This document shows positions 22,187 through 31,005 of a stretch of 64,000 nt of DNA, piece after piece. A program made the position numbers and the translations under genes. Within the stretch, counting starts at the first letter, position 1; every line of letters begins with the position of its first letter. The DNA is from Escallonia rubra (Eukaryota; Streptophyta; Magnoliopsida; Escalloniales; Escalloniaceae). Below the pieces are notes generated by a model. It was not told the DNA's origin. It made no database searches and saw only the letters and a program-made list of their open reading frames with translations. The stretch covers positions 62,001 through 126,000 of the forward strand of contig JAVXUO010001346.1 in the NCBI GenBank assembly GCA_033065855.1. Reading direction: 5' to 3'.

Positions 22187-23096
22187 TTTCAGATCTTATA
22201 CATATTAGTCAGCAATGAGTTAGGATGTTATATTGTTCCTTTGTTAAACATTAAGCCTTTTTAATGACTGAGTTTTTTCTCAATCGATGGATATTGTGAA
22301 CGGGCGACAAGAAGGTGCATGTATGTGTATCTAACTTGCATCGCTTATTAGTAAATTGTTTTAACGAGCATAGCGAAACTGGCAAAAGCGGAATTGTATA
22401 TGGATTTTTTACTTACAAACGCAAAAATCATTTCGCTGTCTGTCTCCTATGATCCTATAAACAGATGTAGGCAAGGTAGCTATCAGAAACCTGGCAGCCT
22501 GGGTTAGCTAACATTGATTCCAGGTGCATATGAATTTTGTTCTGGGGTAAAAATAAAAATCATATGGTATCTTGTTTCTGGGTAGCCTTTAGCTTGCTTG
22601 ACTATTCGTTCAAGTGGTGGACTTGTTTGTCTAGTGCTTGTTTACAGGTTTCGTGATCAGGCTTGTAGGTATGAAGCCTTGAGTAACTCTGAAATCTTGA
22701 AGCAATTGAATTCCCAAAGAAAAAAGTTATGGGTTCCACAAATTTGGGATACTAGTTGAAGTAATTAACAGCAATTGAATTGTGACTGAGAATTTTCAAT
22801 ATCTGGACCAATGCCTCAAGTTGTTGCAGACACTAGCCTCCGCCCTGTGTGTAGGAAATTTTCCAGAATTAGGAAGAAATTAATAGAGTTGCTTTTAGTC
22901 ACCTCTTGTGATGAAAGAATGGCTAGTTTCAAGTGGGACAAGCAGTCTATTAAACTCAATTCTGAGCACACATGCCATGGTGCATGTGGTTGCTTGGGGG
23001 TTGCTCTCCATGGAATTTCACCACAGTTTAGTGAGATGATTTCTCTGTTGTAATGACAATGGTTATACTTATCGAATCCATGAAGTCACTTTTAGT
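22187..23096. other. Intergenic DNA without recognised gene
   Basis: It contains the 3' region of the tail-anchored gene and an open frame of 80 codons at 22811-23053 that resembles nothing I know. No transposon ends were found. Confidence 0.45.
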
Positions 23097-23302
23097 TGAA
23101 GGTCCTCGGTCTCAATTTTATTACTGGCTCCAGAGAATCAAGCCATTGTACTGTCGGCAATTGGCTATGCAAACCCAGGACGTGTTTCTGTTCCCGAGGC
23201 CGTCTTCAGTACCAGCATTGCTTAGATTATCTTGGCAAAATCCTTCGAAACCGACGTTGCCACCATTCAGAAAATCAAGAATCGTCTTGGATAAAGGCCT
23301 GA
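23097..23302 (+). pseudogene. Decayed germin-like protein fragment (copy 3)
   Basis: Only the C-terminal third is recognisable. One frame gives a garbled GPRSQFYY where intact copies have GLVHYQYN. After a frameshift the next frame reads APENQAIVLSAIGYANPGRV and SVPEAVFSTSIA, a stop, then ILAKSFETDVATIQKIK and a second stop near the family's normal end. The signal peptide, cupin box 1 and metal ligands are missing. It lies just upstream of block B and points the same way as both intact genes, so it is a third unit of the germin locus, older than the pair. Confidence 0.85.
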
Positions 23303-23931
23303 ACTACTAGAAGGGCCTCACCAGCTCCTAATAAATTAAAGGGCTTGAGTGGAACTCTTGCAATGCATAAATGCTGATTAACTTCAAATTCTCTCCTTCG
23401 TGATCTCCAAAGTTCAATGGCCCATTACAGATTCATCTCAAGAACCGGAGTAATCACTTCAGTCGTATATGGCTACTGCCTTCAACGTTAACATAAATAC
23501 AAGTTAAAAGAAACATTTGATGTCTTCAGGTAGCTATCCTGAAGACATCACAAGTTGGAAGGCACGTTTTGGGGATGGAACGAGTAACTCTAGGGAATTA
23601 CTGCTTCTGAACTGCATGTTCAATGCTCAATGCCTCAAACGGATTACTAGCTAAGGGGTTTCACTTATGGCTGCATGTGTGATGGATGGTCTAAATGTCT
23701 TCACATCGAAGGCAATACGACATACTAAAGACTCTAATCAGACATTGCAAAAACAACTCCATGCAGAGTGAATCACTCCATACAGAGTGAATCAGTCACG
23801 AATTCTTATGCATGTTAATAATGTGAAAACTAGGTAACAACAATACAGGCAACTACTGAATCAGTTACAAGATTGGGATCTTGATTGCATGAACTCCCAT
23901 CTCGAATTGCTCCCGCTCCTGCTCCCACGCC

Positions 23932-25763
23932 CAGTGGCGGAACTACATATGTACGAGGGGGGCTAATGCACCCCCTCAGATTTTGAAAAAAAAAATTATA
24001 TATAGTTTTTTTTTCACTCGCGACTTCCTCTCTCTCTCTCTCTTCTCCTCTCGACTCTCACTCAGTCACTCTCTCAGTTCCCGTCGATGGTCGACCTCTC
24101 ACCGTCTCAGTGTCTCCCGGCCACGGCACGACAATCGCCTCACCTCACAGTCACCACTCACCGGTCACGGCGCCTCTCAGTCACCGCCCACCGGTCATCG
24201 GTCACGGTCTCAACTCTCACGGACGGCGGTCGAAGCCCCGAAGCCGAAGGCCCTCCCCACCCCAAACTCCGGCCAGATCTAGCCTAGATCTACGAGCTGG
24301 CGGACGAAGTGACGAACCTAACCGGTCACGGCGCTTGAAATTCAAGCAGATCTGAGCCTTAGTCACCGGTCACGGACGACGGTCGCCCTCACAGCCTCAC
24401 CAGTCACCAACTCCGGTCTCCGGCCACTGCCAGATCTAGCCTCGTCTAAGGTTCGAACTTTGAATTGAAAGTTTTAGTCTAACTCTAAGACTTCTGTAAT
24501 CTGTTTCTTTCTTCTTGTCGAAAATCAACAGAATAGTAGAATACTAAAGGCTGTAACTTGTAAGCTCTAATGTTTGTAACTACAACACTTTCAGAACATC
24601 AAGGTTCCGCGCCTACGAGCCGGACGAAGTGACGAACCGGACGAAGTGACGACCTCACCTCAACCGACGAACGATCTTCTTCAGTCTTCACTCCATCGGC
24701 GGCGAAGAACCCACCGCCAGCGACATTGCGACAACGACACCGTTCTGATTTCTGAGGACTGAGGTCAGTGTGCATTTTGAACAATTTCTTTTGCTATTGA
24801 GAATTGATTATTTGATTAATAATTTTAGGTTGTTAGTTGTGCATTTGAGAATTTAGATTATTAATTGATGCTTTATGGCTGTTAATCGTGCATTGAGCAC
24901 TTGAGAATTGAGATTGTTGATGGAGATGGGACCCAATTGGATTTTTACCCCATTTGAGCATTGATTATTTGATTGATAATTTTAGGTTGTGTTAATTGTG
25001 CATTTGAAAATTGAGATTATTAATTGCTGATTATAGGTTGTTAATTGTGCATTGAGCATTTGAGAATTGAGATTGTTGATGGAGGATGGGACCCAATTGG
25101 ATTGAGATATCGGATATGTGATTTAGTTGAATGGTGAGTTGAAATTAGGTTAATTAGGTTAACGCGATAATGAAACATGACCCGAAAAGTAAAAGAATAA
25201 AATATTTGTAATTAACTAGGTTATTTGATTGATAATTGATTGATTGATACTTAAAATAATTTTTTTTTCTTCAGAATGGAAAGGTTCTTTAAAAAGAAAG
25301 CAAAGGTGGAAGAATTATTGCAGTCTAATAAGAATCAGTGTAGAAATCAAGATATTATTCAATAGTCTCCAATTCCAACAGTAAGGCACAAGGCTCCCAT
25401 TGTGTATCGTGATATTCATTCCGGACATTCAAGCACAGTTAGCGATGAGTTCAACTCTGACGAGTTTATTGCGGATCCTGGGTTGCGTCCGAATATTTTG
25501 GATTATGGTCCTCATCGAGTAGTTATTTAGTGTTTTTGTTTGTAAACACTGAAATGTGTATTTTGTATTCGCTTCTTTTGTATTGTAAAGAGTCTTTAGT
25601 GACTCTCATGAAACTTAATAAGACCTTTTATATGTTTTTTAGTTTATTTTGTGTATTATAGAAAAGTGCACTTTGTTTTTGTGTGCTATTTTACTTATAA
25701 AAACATTTATTGACTTCGATATATTTTTAACACTCCTGGGATGAAATCCTGGTTCTGCCGCTG
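23932..25763 (+). mobile_element. Non-autonomous hAT-type transposon with perfect 8-bp duplication
   Basis: The left end starts CAGTGGCGGAACTA; the right end on the opposite strand starts CAGCGGCAGAACCAGGA. CCCACGCC flanks both sides (23924-23931 and 25764-25771), a perfect 8-bp target-site duplication, the hAT hallmark. Inside, at about 25275-25530, a relic reads MERFFKKKAKVEE, then after a stop YRDIHSGHSS and DPGLRPNILDYGPHRV. These resemble the N-terminus of plant hAT transposases with a TTF-type zinc finger. The catalytic region and dimerisation domain are missing, so it would depend on enzyme from elsewhere. Frames at 24087-24355 come from a CT/GC-biased stretch and are not genes. Confidence 0.9.
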
Positions 25764-26255
25764 CCCACGCCAACACCATACCATACAAGTGAGTCTCCCG
25801 CAGAAGAACCTTGAACCGGCTCTCTCTCTCGCCTGGGCTTCACACGAAGGTTGGAACTTGAGACCACTTAAGTTGTACTGGCTTTGGTTGATTTAATCTA
25901 CAAGGCTTGTTTTTTTTATCCTTTTTTTGGCATGACTAGGGACCCTTCTCACCTATTCATTTAATATTTTGCAGTTCTATAAAAGTGATTCGAGCAACAA
26001 TGCGGAGTAGACCTGAGCATATGCCAATGCATCATGTATGAAAACAATACTTGTGAACATCACAATATAATTGTTAATATCGAGAAAACTCGTCTGAACA
26101 GAGACATTGTAGTCTCAGATTTCTTTTCTTTCTGTACTCCAGCTTACACATCCCGGCCACTATAAGTATAGAGATTAACCTCTTAATGGCTCATAAACAG
26201 ACCATTACACCCTTTCCATATTTATTCACATTTTACTTCTCCTCACTTAACCAAT

Positions 26256-26876
26256 ATGGCATCCAAACGTGAGTTACTTTATGTTCTAGCTGTTGTGTTT
26301 GCTAGCCTCCACATAGCAATGGCCGGGGATCCCGACATTCTTTCTGATTTTGTAGTGCCGCCTAACGTTGTCATTGTCACTGCCGACTTCTTCACCTACA
26401 CTGGCATGAGGGTTCTTGTTGGAGGCAGCCCGCCAGCAGCTTTTAAGGTTTTGAAAGCAAGCATGGCTGAATTTCCAGCTCTTAATGGGCAAAGCGTTTC
26501 TTATGCAGTTCTCCAATTCCCCGCTGGCTCTGTCAACCCACCGCACACCCATCCTCGTGCATCTGAGCTCTTGTTCCTCCTCTCGGGATCCCTTGAAGTA
26601 GGCTTTGTTGACACCACCAACCAGCTCTTCACTCAGAATCTCCAGGAGGGCGACTTGTTTGTGTTCCCTAAAGGACTTGTCCATTACCAGTACAACAACG
26701 ACGCCAAGAATCCAGCTATGGCAGTCTCAGCATTTGGCAGTGCAAATGCTGGACTTGTTTCAGTTCCTAATGCTGTTTTCAACACCAGCATTGACGATAA
26801 TATCTTGGCAAAGTCATTCAAAACTGATGTGGGCACCATTCAGCAGATCAAGATCGGTCTTGGCTCAAAGGCCTGA
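26256..26876 (+). CDS. Germin-like protein, GLP9-3 type (copy 2)
   Basis: Secreted cupin, 206 residues, intronless, aligned without gaps to copy 1 with 14 substitutions. The metal ligands H97, H99, E104 and H143 and both cupin boxes are kept, as is the signal peptide (changes K4-R5-E6 at its start, then M20I and A24G). N40 is isoleucine here, so the NVT sequon of copy 1 is lost, while NTS at 176-178 stays. Other changes (V90A, K123Q, T128N, L153P, V155M) lie at the surface or near box 2 and are mostly mild. No broken residue was found. It sits in duplication block B, about 490 bp after the hAT-type insertion, which may now lie within its promoter region. Confidence 0.93.
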   Translation: MASKRELLYVLAVVFASLHIAMAGDPDILSDFVVPPNVVIVTADFFTYTGMRVLVGGSPPAAFKVLKASMAEFPALNGQSVSYAVLQFPAGSVNPPHTHPRASELLFLLSGSLEVGFVDTTNQLFTQNLQEGDLFVFPKGLVHYQYNNDAKNPAMAVSAFGSANAGLVSVPNAVFNTSIDDNILAKSFKTDVGTIQQIKIGLGSKA

Positions 26877-27560
26877 ACAAGAAGGACTGTACTAACCACG
26901 AATAAATGTCATTTTCCTTTTTTGATTCATTTGATATCCTTGGAGAAAATAAACCTTAAGTAATGATCTCAGATGTTCAAAGGTATTTACTGTTAGAAGA
27001 CACTTTATGCTCTTCTCGTTGGTTTGCTTCACACTGATACTTCATTTGTACAACTAAACAGTAGTGCTAGATTTGCCCAATATCTTCTATTATGGGTAGT
27101 ACCATTGCACAGTGATTGCCGTGGTCCAAGCATGACTAGAATCACACTCTATCCCGGAAAAATACTCCTGCACTGGACGAGACATACTACAAAGTAGTAG
27201 TATAGCGATCACTTGCCATTAATTGCTGCCCTTGATATGGTCATGGAAAATGCTAGTAGTTCTCGAAGTGAAAGAACAAAAGGTCTGGTAGTCGACTTCA
27301 GGTCCATAGACGATAAGCTACAAGATGGAGCTAATGACAGTACCTTAATTATTCTACCTGAGAGTTACAGTTGCATTCAAACATGCATGGGTCCTTATGA
27401 ATAAAGGAATCAAAGTCACGAAGACTTATATAATGAGAAGATTACAAACATGCGTTTCAATTATTTCGGGGGTTTCGTCACATTATATAGTGACTAGAGA
27501 GAGGGAGAACATTGCTTTTGAAGTTTGCCATGCACAAATCAAACTTATCTAGAAATCAAA

Positions 27561-28340
27561 AAAGTCTGTTCTCTCTCCATTTTGAAGATTTGAGATTACT
27601 ACCTCATGAATGTGGAGATAAGCTCTACCCTCTTCTTGTGTTACACTATAGCTGCAACATGACCAGACTACAATGGGTGGGGATGATAAGTGCTCGCTTA
27701 CTCACAGTTACGTTAATCAATGGTTCAAAACCACACTCAAAGGTAGGGCAGTCCAGCAGAGATAATGGAATTTTGACCTGAAGGAACTAATACATTAAAC
27801 ACAGGATATTGCAATAGCGTCTATGTAATCTGTTCCGGCACAGAACTGGTGAATGGTCCTATATTGACTGATGTAGTAAAACTCCAGGAAAAAGGATGTC
27901 CAACAGAAGTTCCCAAGGCAAAACCTCAAAGGATAACTCAGTCGTCACAGCAAGATAAGGCTTCGGGTGAACAACCAAACACTTAGTGCGAGACTATCAG
28001 AGGTAGAAAATTCCACTAGCGTTTGAAGATGAACCTCTACAGAGACCAAATACAGTGCTATATTAGATGCGAGTCAGATGCAAATTTTTTTATTACAGAC
28101 ATACTCTCCATGTCAACTTGAACGGACGTCAGATACTTTCATGACATTGTTATCACATTATCAACTGCTTCTTAAGTATTATGGTGCCGCATACAGTCCG
28201 GAGGAAGAAAATTCAAAAGTCATCGCACGGCAGAAGACATTCATGCTACCGGGCCGCCTTGTCCACTACTCATTCACTGCATAAGGGCGAAAAGCTGGTC
28301 CGAGACGGCAGGAAAAAATTTGGCTGCTATCTGGTTGGAA
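27561..28340. other. Intergenic DNA after germin copy 2
   Basis: Short open frames only (27512-27781, 28078-28284), none recognisable. No tandem repeat or transposon end was seen before the foldback element that follows. Confidence 0.45.
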
Positions 28341-28524
28341 GAATCTTCCTCCTATCCCCTATATAGCGACAATCAATCGTCTCTAAATGTTTCTAGTGGC
28401 TTTTATTTAGTGACGCTAAAAAAGTGCTCATAATAATATTGTCGCTGAAAGTGTTAGAAGAAAAGTCACTATAAACATTTAACGATTACTAATTGTCACT
28501 ATATGCGAGGTTAGAGGAAGATTC
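28341..28524. mobile_element. Foldback MITE, copy 1
   Basis: The two halves are complementary over nearly the full 184 bp. The left arm starts GAATCTTCCTCCTATC and contains ATATAGCGACAAT and CTAAATGTTT; the right arm mirrors it with ATTGTCACTATATGCGAGG and GAGGAAGATTC. It has no coding capacity. A relative sits at 38637-38806. Superfamily is not clear; long arms are common in Mutator-like MITEs. Confidence 0.75.
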
Positions 28525-28654
28525 GTAACTACAACCGGGATAAGAACCAAAATTTGTTCGAGACAACATCTTTCAAAAGTTAAAAGCAATGTATCTCATA
28601 CTTAATACTCCACTTTCTTGTGCTTACACGTGAAAACACAAATAAGAAAGAAGT

Positions 28655-28830
28655 AAATCAAGGTGTACCCCAATAAGAGCACGTATAAAAGGACTGAGGA
28701 GCCAAATATGGAGGTGGGAAGAATCGAACCCCAAGACCCTGTGTTGCTATGTTAAGTTACAATCAACTCTAAAAACTTAAGTCGTTAGAGGACGAGGCCA
28801 ATATATATCATACTTAAACCGACTTTATTA
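28655..28830. repeat. Dispersed repeat fragment, copy 1
   Basis: It contains GAATCGAACCCCAAGACC, then TTAAGTTACAATCAACTC, AAAACTTAAGTCGTTAGAGG and CCAATATATATCATAC. The same order of related motifs occurs at 50310-50500. GGTTCGATTC on the minus strand looks like a Pol III B box, so this may be a tRNA-derived fragment, but ends are not defined. Confidence 0.45.
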
Positions 28831-29232
28831 TGTTAGATTATTCTACAAATTATCAGTGATGGGATTATCTTCTTTTTGTATGAATGGTGGGTTAGGTAGT
28901 TTTGGTGTTGTCGATCCGGCAGAGATCATGGTCGCAAATTAGGTTAAGAGACGCACAAAAGTCAAACACTATTCTGAGGGCTTAAAACAGTTGGGCTACA
29001 AAATTAGGAAGCAACCTTAGATTCCTTTTTTAATGTTTAGCAACGTGAGAGCATTGAAAACAAATACTACAAACTGCAATACAGTTTGGTATGTTGCAGA
29101 TTTGGGTTTCTTCTCATGAGGGTGCTCTTTGCCTTTGCATGTGCTTTACTATTGATGGCATGTGACCATTCAAGGATTTGTACACTTAGATGACAATGGC
29201 CCTTATTAGTTGTTTCAGCTTTCATGAAGAAC

Positions 29233-29448
29233 GAACCCCAAGGGGTTGGCCTGGTGATCAAGGAGGTATGCTCTCTATCTTGACTTCCTGGGTTCAAGCC
29301 TTGGGGCCAGCACCCAGAGGAAAATTCATCTGAATGCACCAGGCCGATGTGGGGGATGTGCCTTTAAAATCGCCCGGAGAAGGGACTTAGTTTCGGTTGA
29401 CGTTAAAGCTGGCCCGAGGATACCCCTTACCGTCCAACAAAAAAAAAA
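29233..29448 (+). mobile_element. tRNA-derived SINE with perfect 16-bp target-site duplication
   Basis: AGCTTTCATGAAGAAC precedes (29217-29232) and follows (29449-29464) a 216-bp body ending in an A run. Near the 5' end TGGCCTGGTGA (29247-29257) resembles a Pol III A box (9 of 11) and GGTTCAAGCC (29291-29300) a B box, 34 bp apart. Perfect duplication implies recent insertion. The polarity is plus. Family name not assigned. Confidence 0.88.
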
Positions 29449-29464
29449 AGCTTTCATGAAGAAC

Positions 29465-30280
29465 ATTTGCTTGACGTAATTAAGGAAGGTCATTAGAGTT
29501 TAATAGCTCTTCAAGAAAGTGGTTTAAGACTTCTCAAAGTAAACAAATTTAGGATTTCAGCTATTATAGGATGTACTTTTTTAAGGTAGTGCAAGCTATT
29601 ATCATACTTTTTTCATTTTAAATCAAGTTGAGTGCTAATAGTTTCATATAGAGGTTGTTAGTCTTACAAGAATCATTAATCTTTATGACACTTAGTTTTT
29701 CTAACAGTACTTTCCTTACATATGCACGAAGGCGGGTGTTACAAGAGTTGAAAAAAGAAATTATATGTGTTTTCCAATTAACTTAATAAATCCTTTTTTT
29801 TTAAAGTTATCGACGAGTACAGAGCGGATGAAGTAGAGTTTCGGATGAAGTAAGGCTCAACAAAGATTTTCTATTTATTAACTCGATAAAATACTAAATC
29901 GAAAGTGCATTCAAAGTTAAATTCTCCAAAAAGAAAACCAAAAATCTAAGAAATATCAATCAGTAGTGCAGACACTCCACTCAACCTTGGATAACCATGA
30001 AAAAAGAAAAAATAGTTGCTTGACGGAAGAGCTCTGTCTCATGCCGTGACCCAACCACTAACACTCTCATGGATGTTCCACATACCATTCACTAGAACCA
30101 CTAATTATGTTCCTCGTTATCCCTCCGAAAGGAAATAAATAGATGAGGGGAATAAATACATAAAAAGAGACTTGAACCATAAGGTTTGTTCTTATTTTTT
30201 AGGTTCATATCTCAACGTCAGCACCCAAAAAAGATATTGTATTCCTCAAAATGCATGAAGTTGATATGTAGCTAGAGTGC
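29465..30280. other. AT-rich intergenic DNA
   Basis: No open frame of interest and no recognised repeat between the SINE and the next hAT-type element. Confidence 0.5.
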
Positions 30281-30288
30281 ATCATTAA

Positions 30289-30997
30289 CAGAGACGGATC
30301 CAGAAAGTCTAATTGGGATGCCAAAAAGATATAAAAAAAATTGATGACTAAGAATAAAAGAATGAAGAATGTTCAAGTTCATATAAATAATAAAAAATAA
30401 AAGACACTAAAATTAGAAGTAGTTCATCAAAGTTTCACAAAACGATGAAATATAAGAAAAGTAACTTATGCATTGATGGTTAAAGCAGACTCAGGGTTCT
30501 TTATAGTCACGAAAATCATCAATAATCGAATCTATAATAAAATGTTAAACGCATAGTAAATTGTTCAGTTCGTGTTTTTTTCCGTAACTATTGAATACGT
30601 TAATATTATAAGAATTAAACTAATGAATAGCATAACTATTGAATAAGTTAATACTAGAATTAGCGTAACAAAAGAACTCACCTTGATCAATTTGTGTTTT
30701 TTTCGTGATCTGGAAATTTGGTTAAGAGGAGAAAAGTATCATTTATTTTTCTCTTCTTAACCAAATTTTCAGATCACGAAATTTGGTATTTGAGATTTGG
30801 AAGAATGAGAACGAGAAAGATTATGACAGTCGGTGACACAAAAAATAAAGAATATAACAAAAAGAAACCTCAATTAATTAGTTATAATATAATAACATGT
30901 TCGTAAATACGTGAAATGTGAGTATCTATATTGAAATATCTCCAAAAATATCCAAAAAGTTGGGGGATGCCCCGATCATGCACGAGCTCCGCTACTG
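30289..30997. mobile_element. Short hAT-type element with internal hairpin
   Basis: The left end starts CAGAGACGGATCCAG; the right end on the opposite strand starts CAGTAGCGGAGCTCG and continues GATCGGGGCATCCC, echoing GGGATGCC near the left end. The flanks ATCATTAA and ATGATTAA match 7 of 8, fitting an aged 8-bp target duplication. At 709 bp it has no transposase. A strong hairpin (30701-30781) lies inside. The terminal sequences resemble those at 23932 and 59387, so one family is likely. Confidence 0.75.
30701..30781. repeat. Long near-perfect inverted repeat (hairpin)
   Basis: Arms 30701-30735 and 30747-30781 match at 33 of 35 positions around an 11-base loop; the arm begins TTTCGTGATCTGGAAATTTG. 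It lies in the right half of the hAT-type element. If transcribed it would fold into a small-RNA-like stem. Confidence 0.85.
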
Positions 30998-31005
30998 ATG
31001 ATTAA

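Larger units (their letters stand above)
23560..27560. repeat. Germin-like segmental duplication, block B
   Basis: Counterpart of block A. Flanking matches run on both sides of germin copy 2: the left part (to 23931) matches about 14960-15330, the stretch after the transposon (from 25764) continues at about 15330-15800, and the downstream part matches about 16422-17220. The transposon divides what was one continuous segment, so it inserted after or around the time the blocks separated. The small minus-strand frame of block A is degraded here. Confidence 0.8.

Noticed and set aside
24087..24355. Overlapping open frames with Ser/His/Arg/Pro repeats
   Set aside because: They lie inside the hAT-type element in a CT/GC-biased stretch open in several frames at once, which is not typical of a real gene.
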